A stretch of DNA of 64,000 nt from Natronincola peptidivorans (lineage in GTDB: Bacteria > Bacillota > Clostridia > Peptostreptococcales > Natronincolaceae), in the NCBI RefSeq assembly GCF_900111615.1, contig NZ_FOHU01000011.1, forward strand, positions 62,001-126,000, written 5' to 3'. Under the pieces are notes generated by a model. The model did no database searches. It was not told the origin of the DNA and was given only the letters and a program-made list of their open reading frames with translations. The position numbers and the translations under genes were made by a program. Positions 34,619 to 45,174 of the stretch are shown here, piece after piece. Every line of letters starts with the position of its first letter. Position 1 is the stretch's first letter.

Positions 34619-34809
34619 CCTCAGGCCTCCTCATCGTCCTTCATGCTGTCTAGATATTCTTGACATATATTTGCTTAGTAACAATTATATATAATTTAGC
34701 CTATATTTTCAAATACAATTCTTCTATCAATCAATATTTTTTCTTTATTGTTTAAGGATGTATACCTTAATTAACTTCTCGGGATATTCATCTATATTAA
34801 GAAATGCTG

Positions 34810-37800
34810 TTATGAAATAGATTTGATTTTAATGGCCTTCTCTCCAAATACCTCCGACAATTCCTTCATCAACTGATCATTGAGTTTCACCCATAGATCT
34901 CTGTCTGCCCTCAAGGTTTTATTTTCTTTTTGGATATATACATAAACTGGAACATTGCCATGATATTTTTTAAAAATATTTTTGGCTTTTTCTATCAGAA
35001 CGATATCTTCTTTTCTATTTATTTTAATATATAATTTATTATCCTCCATTTTTACAAGAGGTTGAATTTTATTAGCTAAAATTTTAGGTTTTTCTTCATC
35101 CTTTAGATTTAGAGTGCCTTCTATAATAACAATAGTATCTTCTTTAATTAACTCAGTATATTCATTTAATGTTTTGGGAAAAATGATACATTCTATCGTG
35201 CCAAATAAATCCTCAAGAGTAATAAAAGCCATCAGCTGATTATTTTTAGTAGTTTTTGTTACCTTCTCTACGATGACTCCGCCAACTCGTACAACCTTTC
35301 CATCTTTATTATTAACTCCCTGTGGATTTTCCATCATTTCAAGTAGATGACTGCTGTTGACTGTAGCAAGATATCTTAACTCTTGTTGGAATTCTGATAA
35401 AGGATGTCCGCTTATATATAATCCTATGACCTCTTTTTCCATGTTTAGCTTTATTTTATCATTAAATTCCTTTATATTTGGCAATATATCTTCTTTTAAT
35501 CCAATGCTTGTTTCTCCCGTCATTTGAAAGAGTCCAATTTGTCCTTCAATATTTCTTTTTTTATCTTGGCTAACACTTTCTAATACTCTTTCATATACCG
35601 CCATCAGCTGGGCCCGATATACCTTAAGACTGTCAAACGCCCCACATTTTATCAGACTTTCAACAGCTCTTTTATTTAAATCCTTCCCATCAACCTTCTG
35701 GCAAAAATCATTAAAGCTACTAAAGTTACCTTTCTTCTCCCGAATGATAACCATGGCTTCGATCATATTTACACCTACATTTTTAACGGCAGCTAAACCA
35801 TAACGTATTTTGTTCTTTTCCACTGTAAATCTACCAAAGCTTCTATTTATATCCGGTGGAAGTATTTCAATGCCAAGTCTTTTACAATCCTGAATATATT
35901 GAGCTACTTTTGAGGTGTTTCCCATGACACTGGTAATCAAAGCCGCCATGAATTCAACAGGATAGTGGACCTTTAAGTAGGCTGTTTGGTACCCTAATAC
36001 TGCATATGCAGCTGCATGAGATTTATTAAAGGCATAATTGGCAAAATCAATCATGTCATCATAGATTTTATTGGCGATATCCTCTGGTACACCATTTCTA
36101 ATACATCCAGCAATCTCTATGTTGCCATCTTCATCTGTTTTACCATGAATGAAATACTGTCTTTCCTCCTCCATTACGTCTCTTTTCTTTTTACTCATGG
36201 CCCTTCTTACCAGGTCACTTCTCCCATAGCTATATCCAGCTAAGTCTCTTACCACCTGCATTACTTGCTCCTGATATACTAAGCAGCCATAGGTTACTTC
36301 TAGTATCGACTTTAGTTTCTGATGCAAATACTGCACCTTGGAAGGATCATTTTTATTAGCTATATATTTGGGAATGGAGTCCATTGGTCCGGGTCTAAAT
36401 AAGGAAATCCCTGCAATTACATCTTCAATACAGTTAGGCTTTAGTTCCTTCATAAATTGAATCATGCCTGCGCTTTCTAATTGAAAAACTCCTAGTGTTT
36501 CTCCTTTAATAATCAAGTCATATACTTTTTCATCATCATAAGTACAAATGGAAAAATCAATTTTCTTACCTTTATTTTTCTCTATAAGTTCTATTGTGTC
36601 CCTTATTACTGTCAATGTCCTTAATCCAAGAAAATCCATTTTCAATAGACCTAGATCCTCTAATGTCCCCATAGTAAACTGGGTTGTAACACTTTGATCA
36701 TGCATATATAGGGGTACATGCTCTTCTAAGGCCTTTTTCGAAATAACTACTCCAGCAGCATGGGTAGAGGCATGTCTTGGCATGCCTTCCAATTTTTTAG
36801 CCATTTCTATCAAATAGCCAGCTTCTTGATCTTCTTTATATAGCTTTTTAAGCTGAGGATTCATTTCCAGTGCCTTTTCTAAGGTCATTCCAACAGCAAA
36901 GGGCACTTCCTTAGCTATTTTATCTACTACATGATAAGGCATATTAATTACTCTGCCAACATCTCTGATGGCAGCCCTTGCCGCCATGGTCCCAAAGGTA
37001 ATGATTTGTGCTACCTTGTCTGCTCCATATTTCTTTTTCACATACTCAATAACGGCTTCTCTTCTCTCATAGCAAAAGTCAATATCAATATCTGGCATAG
37101 AGACTCTTTCAGGATTTAGAAAACGTTCAAAAATAAGGCTGTATCGGATGGGGTCAATATCAGTGATCCCCAAGGTATAAGCAACTATACTTCCAGCAGC
37201 ACTGCCTCGCCCTGGACCCACAGGAATACTGTTGTCCTTTGCAAATTTAATGAAATCCCAAACAATTAAGAAGTACTCTTCATAGCCCATTTCTTCAATT
37301 ACTCTTAATTCATATTCTAGTCTATCCTTTAGCTCCTTTGACGGCTGAGTATACCGTTCTTCTAAGCCTTGGTAGCATAAGCTTTTAAGATAATCCTCCA
37401 CACTAAATCCTTCCGGTGTTATATATTCTGGGAGATGTATGGTGTTAAAGTCAAACTCTACATTGCATGCTTCTGCAATTTTCACCGTGTTTTCCAATGC
37501 ACTTTCTATGTTGGGAAATAAAGCTGACATTTCTTCTGGAGCTTTCATATAGAATTCATGGTTTGGAAATTTCATTCTTTCTTTTTCTTCTTGTATCTTT
37601 CCCGTTTGAATGCATAATAGTATATCATGAGGTTCTGCATCCTCTTTGTTAATATAGTGTACATCATTGGTTGCCACCAGTGGTATCCCTGTATCCTTAC
37701 TGAGTTTTAAAAGCTGGTAATTTACTTCTTTTTGTTCCTTTAGACCATGGTCCTGCAACTCTAGATAAAAGTTCCCTTCACCATAAATCCTTTGCAGCTG

Positions 37801-38283
37801 GAGGGCTGTCTCTTTTGCTTTTTCATAGCTATCTTTTAGTAAGTATTGTTGGATATCTCCTGCAAGACAACCACTTAAAGCAATTAAGCCTTTATTGTAC
37901 TTAGCCAATTCTGCATAATCTACCCTGGGTTTATAGTAAAACCCATATAAGTAGGAATGCGATACAAGCTTTAGTAGATTTTGATATCCCTCCATATTCT
38001 TAGCCAGAAGCACCAAATGCCCTTGATATTTGTCTTTGTTTGGATCTTTGTCCCTCATTCCTCGAGATGCAGTATAAACCTCACAGCCTATAATAGGCTT
38101 GATACCTTTTTTTATTGCTGCTTTATAAAAGTCTACTATCCCAAACATGGTACCATGGTCAGTGATAGCGATAGATTTCATGCCTAGATCTTTTACTTTA
38201 TCCATCACCTTATTGATGGTTGTAAATCCGTCCAAGAGACTATATTCTGTATGTACATGGAGATGTACAAAATCCTTCCTCAT
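34810..38283 (-). CDS. dnaE: DNA polymerase III alpha subunit
   Basis: A 1157-residue DnaE. The PHP domain opens it (FVHLHVHTEYSLLDG, ITDHGTMFG). The polymerase palm follows with GPGRGSAAGSIVAYTLGIT (about 355) and PDIDIDFCYERR (about 393) holding catalytic Asp residues. Helix-hairpin-helix and an OB domain (VRVGGVIVEKVTKT, about 995) complete it. Firmicutes carry this DnaE beside PolC for lagging-strand priming. The PHP metal-binding residues appear kept. Good ATG start. Confidence 0.96.
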   Translation of the reverse strand: MRKDFVHLHVHTEYSLLDGFTTINKVMDKVKDLGMKSIAITDHGTMFGIVDFYKAAIKKGIKPIIGCEVYTASRGMRDKDPNKDKYQGHLVLLAKNMEGYQNLLKLVSHSYLYGFYYKPRVDYAELAKYNKGLIALSGCLAGDIQQYLLKDSYEKAKETALQLQRIYGEGNFYLELQDHGLKEQKEVNYQLLKLSKDTGIPLVATNDVHYINKEDAEPHDILLCIQTGKIQEEKERMKFPNHEFYMKAPEEMSALFPNIESALENTVKIAEACNVEFDFNTIHLPEYITPEGFSVEDYLKSLCYQGLEERYTQPSKELKDRLEYELRVIEEMGYEEYFLIVWDFIKFAKDNSIPVGPGRGSAAGSIVAYTLGITDIDPIRYSLIFERFLNPERVSMPDIDIDFCYERREAVIEYVKKKYGADKVAQIITFGTMAARAAIRDVGRVINMPYHVVDKIAKEVPFAVGMTLEKALEMNPQLKKLYKEDQEAGYLIEMAKKLEGMPRHASTHAAGVVISKKALEEHVPLYMHDQSVTTQFTMGTLEDLGLLKMDFLGLRTLTVIRDTIELIEKNKGKKIDFSICTYDDEKVYDLIIKGETLGVFQLESAGMIQFMKELKPNCIEDVIAGISLFRPGPMDSIPKYIANKNDPSKVQYLHQKLKSILEVTYGCLVYQEQVMQVVRDLAGYSYGRSDLVRRAMSKKKRDVMEEERQYFIHGKTDEDGNIEIAGCIRNGVPEDIANKIYDDMIDFANYAFNKSHAAAYAVLGYQTAYLKVHYPVEFMAALITSVMGNTSKVAQYIQDCKRLGIEILPPDINRSFGRFTVEKNKIRYGLAAVKNVGVNMIEAMVIIREKKGNFSSFNDFCQKVDGKDLNKRAVESLIKCGAFDSLKVYRAQLMAVYERVLESVSQDKKRNIEGQIGLFQMTGETSIGLKEDILPNIKEFNDKIKLNMEKEVIGLYISGHPLSEFQQELRYLATVNSSHLLEMMENPQGVNNKDGKVVRVGGVIVEKVTKTTKNNQLMAFITLEDLFGTIECIIFPKTLNEYTELIKEDTIVIIEGTLNLKDEEKPKILANKIQPLVKMEDNKLYIKINRKEDIVLIEKAKNIFKKYHGNVPVYVYIQKENKTLRADRDLWVKLNDQLMKELSEVFGEKAIKIKSIS

Positions 38284-38417
38284 TTGTTTTCACATCCCTT
38301 CAATAGGGCAGCAAAATTCCCTACTTCTTTTGATATATTAAATTTATCATATTTTTATTGGGATTGAAAGAGATGGGTTGCTCTTTAAATGCTTCTAGGA
38401 ATTTTCTTTCAATTCAT

Positions 38418-39215
38418 TTATTTATCCTTCATATGTATAAACCTGCCATTATTTTTTACAAGGAGTATTTCTGCAAGGATGCTTAGGGCAATTTCTTCCG
38501 GTGTTTCTCCTCCCAGTCCAAGACCTATTGGTGCATAGAGCTTATCAATGGTATCCTGTGGTATGCCTTCTTTTCTTAAATTATCTAAAATATAAGCAGT
38601 TTTGTTTTTACTCCCTATCATACCTATATATGCTGCATTACTGTGTATTACAGACTTTAAAGCTGATTCATCAGCCTGATGTCCTCTGGTAACAATAACT
38701 ATGTAGCATGTCTCATCAATTGGATAATTCTGTAGTTTTTCTTCAATATTTCCCAACTGTATCTCGTCTACATCAGGGAACCTGGCTTTATTAGCATATT
38801 CTTCTCTATCTTCAAATACTACTGTAAAAAATCCAAGCTTTTTGCCAAGCTCATATAGGCTTAAAGCAATATGTCCGCCCCCTACCAGCATCAGCTTATG
38901 ATTAGGGACAAAGACTTTAATGAAAACATCTGCTTCTCCACCACATTGCATCTGTAGGCTTCCCACTTCATCATTTAGCTGGAAATGAAAGCTACCACTT
39001 TTCCCCTCTTCTAAAGATTTAACTGCCGCATGGATAGCTGCTATTTCAAATTTTCCTCCACCTATTGTTCCATACGTCCTACCATTCTGAAAAACCACCA
39101 TCATTGAGCCTGTTTTTCTAGGAGTTGACCCCATTGCTTTTGTGACAGTAACCAGTGCTGCTTTTCTGTTTTCTTTTACTTCCTCCCTTAAAACATCCAA
39201 TAATTTATATTCCAT
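38418..39215 (-). CDS. xdhC: XdhC/CoxI family molybdenum-hydroxylase maturation protein
   Basis: From the ATG at 39215 (AAGGAGAA upstream) 265 residues. The N-terminal XdhC/CoxI part has ALVTVTKAMGSTPRKTGSMM and GTIGGGKFE. The C-terminal Rossmann domain has LMLVGGGHIALSLYELGKKL and VTRGHQADE. XdhC binds and sulfurates the molybdenum cofactor before insertion into xanthine-dehydrogenase type enzymes. It starts just after the yqeB stop region, in the order yqeC, mobA-like, yqeB, xdhC. Confidence 0.88.
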   Translation of the reverse strand: MEYKLLDVLREEVKENRKAALVTVTKAMGSTPRKTGSMMVVFQNGRTYGTIGGGKFEIAAIHAAVKSLEEGKSGSFHFQLNDEVGSLQMQCGGEADVFIKVFVPNHKLMLVGGGHIALSLYELGKKLGFFTVVFEDREEYANKARFPDVDEIQLGNIEEKLQNYPIDETCYIVIVTRGHQADESALKSVIHSNAAYIGMIGSKNKTAYILDNLRKEGIPQDTIDKLYAPIGLGLGGETPEEIALSILAEILLVKNNGRFIHMKDK

Positions 39216-39225
39216 ACTTTTCTCC

Positions 39226-40035
39226 TTATAATGCAAGATTTTTCTTCTTTTTTAAGTAAAAAATAGCCTCTAATACCCCTCCTGCTATAGCCCGAGCCTT
39301 ATCTGATATAGTATAGCAATACTCTGTACAGCCTCTGGGATCAATGTCCGCTATTTTTCTGCTCTTTGTCACCACTGTTTTTTCAAATATCATTCCCCTT
39401 ATAACGCCGTCTATGGTAGCCTTAATTGGCTCCTCTTCAATATAAGCAATCACCTGTTCTTTTTTCACTGTCTCCCCTATATCGCATAAGACCTTGATTA
39501 TTCCAGTACAAGGTGCCTTTATGACTCTAGCGGAGCTATGCCCCATAATCTCCCCCGGAACACCAGTATCTGCTTCTGCAAAGCCTGTAAAAATCAGTTT
39601 TCCTAGATGGTGTCCTCGATTTGTTTCTATTACTGCATCTACATCTATTCCCGCTTCAAACCCTGGTCCAATAGCGATTGTGATAGGAGCCATGTCTTTG
39701 GAGGTTCCCGTATTTCTTTTTGCCATGATGGCATCAATCATAATATCTATAGGTATCTCCTTGAGAATACAACAATCTTCATCTATTATCATTGGGATAA
39801 TATTATCCTCCCATGCTTTTATAATCTCATATAATCCCTCAACCTTTGCTGCCTTTACACCTTCTATTTCTGTTTTTCCATGAAATATAGCCTCTGCAAA
39901 GGCTACTCTCCTCCTTATAGTCAGTGGATGCTTAGCTTCCAATATTAACACATGAAATCCACTTCGGTGAAGCTTATGGGCTATAGCTGTTCCAAGATCT
40001 CCTCCGCCTCTAATCACTGCAATATTTTTTCTCAT
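39226..40035 (-). CDS. yqeB: YqeB-family selenium-dependent molybdenum hydroxylase accessory protein
   Basis: The ATG at 40035 after GGGGGAG gives 269 residues. KNIAVIRGGGDLGTAIAHKLHRSG is a Rossmann nucleotide site; later GPGFEAGIDVDAVIETNRGHHLG and GEIMGHSSARVIKAP with a biotinyl-like barrel (GIIKVLCDIGETVKKEQVI) match the EF2563/YqeB family. It is genetically tied to SelD and selenium-dependent molybdenum hydroxylases. Overlaps the preceding gene by 26 bases. Confidence 0.87.
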   Translation of the reverse strand: MRKNIAVIRGGGDLGTAIAHKLHRSGFHVLILEAKHPLTIRRRVAFAEAIFHGKTEIEGVKAAKVEGLYEIIKAWEDNIIPMIIDEDCCILKEIPIDIMIDAIMAKRNTGTSKDMAPITIAIGPGFEAGIDVDAVIETNRGHHLGKLIFTGFAEADTGVPGEIMGHSSARVIKAPCTGIIKVLCDIGETVKKEQVIAYIEEEPIKATIDGVIRGMIFEKTVVTKSRKIADIDPRGCTEYCYTISDKARAIAGGVLEAIFYLKKKKNLAL

Positions 40036-40618
40036 CAACTTTATCTCCCCCAAAGAACTTTTCATACTGCTGCCATGTATCGATATCTATACCGCCGTTC
40101 CCATCATCTATAGTAATGCTGTTAATCTTGTTTTCTTCTTTTTTAATAATTTCTCTTCCCCCTTGATCTCCTATGGTACTAAGTAGTTCATCCCTAAAGC
40201 TTACAGAAAAAATAACGGGATTCCCTCTTTTCCCATTGTAGAGAGGAAGTGTGATACTCTGTGGTTCCTTATCAAAGGCTTCTATCAATTGGTTAATAGT
40301 AGTGGCTACTAAAAAAGGTTGGTCTCCAACACAAAACATATAGCCCTTTGCTTTAGAATCAGCGGATCTTATACCTAGTTTCATGGCTTCACTTTGTCCT
40401 TTTTCAGCATTAGGATTATAAATAGCTTTCACACCATTTTCTTCTGCAATTTTTCTAACCTCTCTATTTCTATATATTACAAGTACTTCCTTAGCATTAG
40501 AGCTTTTTACTGCTTTGATCACCCTCTCAACAATAGGTATATCATCGATTTTCAAGGTAAGCTTCTCTCTATTCATTCTTTTGGAAAATCCTGATGCCAT
40601 GATAATACATGTAATCAA
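40010..40618 (-). CDS. MobA-like nucleotidyltransferase (molybdenum cofactor cytidylyltransferase type)
   Basis: A 202-residue NTP-transferase: IIMASGFSKRMNREKLTLKI nucleotide loop, MFCVGDQPFLV with the metal-binding Asp, and KRGNPVIFS. Best read as MocA/YgfJ, which makes the cytosine-dinucleotide form of molybdopterin for hydroxylases. Starts with TTG overlapping the yqeC stop (TTGA), with GGAG upstream. Confidence 0.82.
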   Translation of the reverse strand: MITCIIMASGFSKRMNREKLTLKIDDIPIVERVIKAVKSSNAKEVLVIYRNREVRKIAEENGVKAIYNPNAEKGQSEAMKLGIRSADSKAKGYMFCVGDQPFLVATTINQLIEAFDKEPQSITLPLYNGKRGNPVIFSVSFRDELLSTIGDQGGREIIKKEENKINSITIDDGNGGIDIDTWQQYEKFFGGDKVDEKKYCSD

Positions 40619-41385
40619 ACTGCATCACTCCATTTTATATAATTCTCTTCTTGAATCATGGCTGCAACAATCATTCCCCCAAAAGGAAACTGATTTTTCT
40701 TTAAAGCCTGAAATATTTTCATGGCTAGATTTTTTCTAAAGGAATCATCTCCTTTATTTAACAGTAAATATTTCTGACAGCCTTGAGGAAGATTTTTATA
40801 GAGTCCATTATCATCTAAAATCAGCTTAAGAATCTTGTTTATATCAATTTTACCTCCTATTTTTCCCTCCGTCAATTGACAAAATAACTGTGGTCTATGG
40901 ACCCATTCTTCTCCTATTTCTCTATTATAAGCATCTAACCCTATAACACCGATAAGCTTTGTTGTATTGGAAGGTATGACTGGTTCATAAACTGCAGGAG
41001 CCTTTATAGGTTTTCTTCTAGAACCGTCTGCTTCTATTAATATGTAATCATAGATATTCCCCTTGCTGAGTTCTAAGATTTTCCAATCATCTATGCCCAG
41101 AATTTTATTTTCCTTGGAAATAGTTTTACCTAAAACACAGATGGAAGGATATTCTTTAGGTGTAGAAAACCTTGTATCATTATCTTTATCAGTTAGCACC
41201 AATAGGTCATATTTGTCTTCGGTTGGAGTATAAATGGCTGTTGTGGTAGTGATTAGCACCCTTTTTTCAGCTTCCTTTAATTCTTTAGCTAGTTTAAATA
41301 AAGCAGTAGTTTTTCCGCCAGCTCCTACAAAGGAGATTATTTCTTTTTTCTCTAAATCTATGTTTAATGCTTCATAAAACTTCAT
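40615..41385 (-). CDS. yqeC: YqeC-family selenium-cofactor/hydroxylase accessory protein
   Basis: A 256-residue P-loop protein: EIISFVGAGGKTTALFKLAKEL (Walker A) and ITTTTAIYTP, then ILIEADGSRRKPIKAPA, the YqeC signature. Co-occurs with yqeB, xdhC and selD in selenium-dependent molybdenum hydroxylase systems. First gene of this four-gene unit. No hydroxylase subunits or selD lie in the window. Confidence 0.88.
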   Translation of the reverse strand: MKFYEALNIDLEKKEIISFVGAGGKTTALFKLAKELKEAEKRVLITTTTAIYTPTEDKYDLLVLTDKDNDTRFSTPKEYPSICVLGKTISKENKILGIDDWKILELSKGNIYDYILIEADGSRRKPIKAPAVYEPVIPSNTTKLIGVIGLDAYNREIGEEWVHRPQLFCQLTEGKIGGKIDINKILKLILDDNGLYKNLPQGCQKYLLLNKGDDSFRKNLAMKIFQALKKNQFPFGGMIVAAMIQEENYIKWSDAV

Positions 41386-41506
41386 GATTCACCCTCTTTT
41401 CTAATGAACAGCTGACTTTAGCTTGATAGTATTCTACGTAGATTTCTTTTGAATGTCCAATTTTAGAAGCTTTCACAACCTAGGTTTAGTTAATGTTACT
41501 CTTTAT

Positions 41507-41543
41507 ACAAAAAGACATAGTGATTGAATTACCACTATGTCTT
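41507..41543 (-). terminator. Terminator of the hut operon
   Basis: AAGACATAGTG (41512-41522) and CACTATGTCTT (41533-41543) pair perfectly, followed on the minus strand by TTTTTGTAT, 32 bases after the fchA stop. Confidence 0.88.
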
Positions 41544-41574
41544 CTATGAAAGTATGTTTAGTTTTAAATAAAAT

Positions 41575-42192
41575 CTATAGTACAACCTTAGAAAGAATCT
41601 GTTTTTCTATGCTGTCTATTTTTGATTCCAATTCAGCCACTTCCTCCGACAGCTTTTCTACAAAAGCCACATCCTTGATAGAACCCAAATTGATTTTGAC
41701 ATTATACAAGGCTGACAATACTGCTGTCCTTGCCATCATAGCAGCCACCGCTCCATCAGTAACTGCATTTTGGTTTCCTTTGAGCACGACTTTTTCAATG
41801 TTTTCCATCAAGCTAAAGGCTTTTTTTGCCACCTCTAAAGGAACAGTAGCTGCGATCTTTGTTACTGCTTGGATTTTTTCTTTTCTTACTTGTATCTCTT
41901 CTTCTGTTTCCTTGGGTAGCTTAAATGCCTCTATTACTTGATTATAAGCGTCAGCATCTCTATCAATATCCTTAAGCAGCTCTTCTCTTATAGAATCAAA
42001 GAATTTTGCCACTTCCTGCATTTCTCCTTCAACCTCTATATACTTCTTCTTTCCTATAGTAAGATTGGCAACCATTTCGCTAAGTGCTGCTGCAGTAGCT
42101 GCACTTAAGGCCGCGATACTGCCTCCACCCGGTACTGGATTACTGGAGGCTGTTTTTTTTAAAAACTCCTTGACCGTCATATCCGATAGCAT
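41575..42192 (-). CDS. fchA: Methenyl-THF cyclohydrolase / formimino-THF cyclodeaminase
   Basis: A 205-residue FTCD_C family protein: NPVPGGGSIAALSAATAAAL is the folate-site signature. It converts formimino-THF to methenyl-THF with release of ammonia, and can hydrolyse methenyl-THF to 10-formyl-THF. It is the last gene of hutU-ftcD-hutI-fhs-fchA and links the formimino group from histidine to formate-THF ligase. Confidence 0.9.
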   Translation of the reverse strand: MLSDMTVKEFLKKTASSNPVPGGGSIAALSAATAAALSEMVANLTIGKKKYIEVEGEMQEVAKFFDSIREELLKDIDRDADAYNQVIEAFKLPKETEEEIQVRKEKIQAVTKIAATVPLEVAKKAFSLMENIEKVVLKGNQNAVTDGAVAAMMARTAVLSALYNVKINLGSIKDVAFVEKLSEEVAELESKIDSIEKQILSKVVL

Positions 42193-42213
42193 TTCTATTT
42201 CTCCCTTTCATGG

Positions 42214-43890
42214 TTAAAATAAGCCGCTTATGATCCCTTTCTCGTCTACATCGATTCTTTCTGCGGCAGGCACTTTAGGTAATCCCGGCATTGTCATTAC
42301 GTCTCCTGTAAGAGCAACAATAAATCCTGCTCCTGCTGATACCTTTACCTGTCTTACAGTAATATTGAATCCTTCTGGCCGACCCAATAACTTTGGATCA
42401 TCGCTTAATGAATACTGAGTTTTTGCCATGCATATAGGCAGATTACCAAAGCCCAATTTTTCTAGTTTATCTATCTCTTTTAATGTTGCTGGGGTAAAAT
42501 CTACACCATTGGCCCCATAAATCTTTGTTGCAATAGCTTTTATCTTCTCACTTATTGGTATATCTAGCGAGTATACATATTCTAAATCACTTTCTTCTTC
42601 CGTTAGTCTTAAAACCTCTTTTGCTAATGCTTCTCCGCCTTCTCCACCTTTTGCCCACACTTCTGATATAGCTACATTTACTCCAAGCTCCTGGCATTTT
42701 TTGCTTACCAGTTGAAGCTCTGCTTCTGTATCAAATGGGAATCTATTAATAGCTACTACTGCTGGTAGTTTAAATACCTTGGTAATATTTTCTACATGCT
42801 TCAATAGGTTTGGCAACCCCTTTTCTAATGCCTCTAAGTTCTCTTGGTTTAGTTGATCCTTAGCTACCCCACCATTATGCTTTAATGCCCTTACTGTTGC
42901 AACGATAATAACTGCATCTGGCTTTAAATCTGCCATCCTGCATTTGATATCTAGGAATTTCTCTGCACCTAAATCAGCTCCAAAGCCTGCCTCTGTTACT
43001 ACATAATCAGCAAAATTCATTGCCATTTTTGTTGCTATTACTGAGTTGCAACCATGGGCTATGTTGGCAAATGGCCCACCATGTACAAAAGCCGGTGTTC
43101 CTTCTAAGGTTTGCACTAGATTGGGCTTCAATGCATCCTTTAACAATGCCGCCATTGCTCCATGAGCATTTAATTCTTTTGCAGTAATAGGACTTTCGTC
43201 TCTGGTATAAGCTACAATGATATTACCTAATCTCTCTTTTAAGTCCATAATATCACTTGCTAGACAAAAAGCTGCCATTACTTCTGAAGCAACAGTTATG
43301 TCAAAGCCATCCTCTCTAGGCACTCCATTTCCTTTGCCTCCCAAGCCATTTACCACATTCCTTAACTGTCGATCATTCATATCTACAACACGACGCCATG
43401 TGATTTTTCTATTATCGATTCCTAATTGGTTTCCTTTGCTAATGTGATTGTCCAGCATAGCAGCCAATAAATTATTTGCTGCTCCTATTGCATGAAAATC
43501 TCCTGTAAAATGCAGGTTAATATCCTCCATTGGTACTACCTGAGCATAGCCTCCACCAGCAGCGCCACCCTTCACACCAAACACTGGCCCTAAAGAAGGT
43601 TCTCTTAAGGCTACAATCGTGTTGTTACCTAGTCTAGACAGAGCATCTGACACCCCTATGGTTGTGGTAGTTTTCCCTTCACCTGCAGGAGTAGGATTAA
43701 TGGCTGATACTAAGATAAGCTTTGGTTTTTTTCCATCCTTAGACTTTTTCAGTAAATTATAATCTACCTTTGCCTTATACTTCCCATAAAGATCAATATC
43801 CTCTTCTGTCAAACCTAGTTTTGCTGCAATTTCTCTGATATCCTGTAGCTTTGCCTCCTGGGCAATTTCTATGTCGCTTTTAAAACTCAA
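42214..43890 (-). CDS. fhs: Formate--tetrahydrofolate ligase
   Basis: A 558-residue enzyme with [20 protein letters not shown] (ATP loop, about 66), [11 protein letters not shown] and [13 protein letters not shown] at the end. Run in reverse it converts 10-formyl-THF, ADP and phosphate to formate and ATP, so the histidine formimino carbon can pay for ATP. TTG start eight bases after GAGGAGG. Sits between hutI and fchA. Confidence 0.96.
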   Translation of the reverse strand: MSFKSDIEIAQEAKLQDIREIAAKLGLTEEDIDLYGKYKAKVDYNLLKKSKDGKKPKLILVSAINPTPAGEGKTTTTIGVSDALSRLGNNTIVALREPSLGPVFGVKGGAAGGGYAQVVPMEDINLHFTGDFHAIGAANNLLAAMLDNHISKGNQLGIDNRKITWRRVVDMNDRQLRNVVNGLGGKGNGVPREDGFDITVASEVMAAFCLASDIMDLKERLGNIIVAYTRDESPITAKELNAHGAMAALLKDALKPNLVQTLEGTPAFVHGGPFANIAHGCNSVIATKMAMNFADYVVTEAGFGADLGAEKFLDIKCRMADLKPDAVIIVATVRALKHNGGVAKDQLNQENLEALEKGLPNLLKHVENITKVFKLPAVVAINRFPFDTEAELQLVSKKCQELGVNVAISEVWAKGGEGGEALAKEVLRLTEEESDLEYVYSLDIPISEKIKAIATKIYGANGVDFTPATLKEIDKLEKLGFGNLPICMAKTQYSLSDDPKLLGRPEGFNITVRQVKVSAGAGFIVALTGDVMTMPGLPKVPAAERIDVDEKGIISGLF

Positions 43891-43906
43891 TACTAAGCCC
43901 TCCTCG

Positions 43907-45169
43907 CTATTTTTTTACTTTATTGTACACTAATATACCATTTTTCACAACTTTTTCCACTGTATTTACACCGATATGATAAGGAATATATTTATAGGAA
44001 GGAAATTCTAAAATAATAACATCTCCTTTTTTACCTATATCTATACTACCTATAGAATCAGCCTGGTCAATGGCTGCAGCTCCATTGATGGTCAGTGCTG
44101 TAACAGCTTCCTCTGTAGTAATTCCCATATATAGGGTAGCTAATGCAAAAATCAATGGAATAGACTCTGTAAAACAGCTTCCAGGATTGAAGTCTGTTGC
44201 CAAAGCAACAGCACAGTTGTTGTCAATCATATATCTAGCTCTAGCATAGTCTTCTTTTAAGCTGAAGGCTGTTCCCGGCAATAACGTAGCTATCACACCA
44301 GCCTCTGCCATGGCTTTTATACCAGTATCCGATGCCTGTAATAAATGGTCGGCAGAAACTGCTTTAAGCTCAGCAGCCAGTTCTGCACCACCTAATGGAA
44401 CAATTTCATCGGCGTGAAGCTTGATTTTGAAGCCCATTTCCTTAGCTTTACTTAGTAATCTCCTGGATTCTTCTATAGAAAAAACGTTTCTTTCACAGAA
44501 AACATCACAAAATACAGCAAGTTTTCTCTCTATTACCTCTGGCATTACTTCTTTAAGAAAGAAATCAATAAGTATATCTTCCCTCCCCTTATACTCCTTT
44601 GGAACGGCATGAGCCCCCATAAAGGTGCTGACAACATCTAAGGGATGTAGTTTATTTGCCTCCTGCATGACTTCCAGCTGTTTTATCTCTGTGTCATGAT
44701 CAAGACCATAACCACTTTTTCCTTCCACTGTCGTTACCCCAAAGGATAACATAGAATCTAGACGTTTCATGGCACTGCTAAGCAGCTCTTTTTTTGTGGC
44801 TTCCTTTGTAGCTCTAACACTACTAAGAATGCCTCCCCCCCTTTCCATAATGGACATGTAGTTATCTCCTCGAAGCCGCCAGGAGAATTCCTCTGCTCTG
44901 TAGCCGCCAAAAACTAGATGGGTATGGGAGTCAACAAAGCCTGGCAGCACAGCTTTATCTGTAGCATCTATTACTTCATACTGATCTTCCTTGTACTGTT
45001 TTAACACCTCTTCTGTTGGACCGACAGCTTTAATGATCCCTTCTTCAATAACAACTGCCCCATTGGGAACAATATGTAACTCAGCCATTTCTTTACCCTG
45101 TTTTGCATGAAACCCACTACAGGTCACTACTTCAGCAGCATTTTTTATTAATATGCTTCCCTTTTTCAT
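43907..45169 (-). CDS. hutI: Imidazolonepropionase
   Basis: A 420-residue amidohydrolase: [19 protein letters not shown] metal site near residue 65, [21 protein letters not shown] and [10 protein letters not shown] (third metal ligand). It opens imidazolone propionate to formiminoglutamate. Several in-frame starts overlap the ftcD stop (GTG 45178, ATG 45175, 45172, 45169); GGAG is best spaced for the last. Tight overlap shows coupling. Confidence 0.94.
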   Translation of the reverse strand: MKKGSILIKNAAEVVTCSGFHAKQGKEMAELHIVPNGAVVIEEGIIKAVGPTEEVLKQYKEDQYEVIDATDKAVLPGFVDSHTHLVFGGYRAEEFSWRLRGDNYMSIMERGGGILSSVRATKEATKKELLSSAMKRLDSMLSFGVTTVEGKSGYGLDHDTEIKQLEVMQEANKLHPLDVVSTFMGAHAVPKEYKGREDILIDFFLKEVMPEVIERKLAVFCDVFCERNVFSIEESRRLLSKAKEMGFKIKLHADEIVPLGGAELAAELKAVSADHLLQASDTGIKAMAEAGVIATLLPGTAFSLKEDYARARYMIDNNCAVALATDFNPGSCFTESIPLIFALATLYMGITTEEAVTALTINGAAAIDQADSIGSIDIGKKGDVIILEFPSYKYIPYHIGVNTVEKVVKNGILVYNKVKK

Positions 45170-45174
45170 CATCA

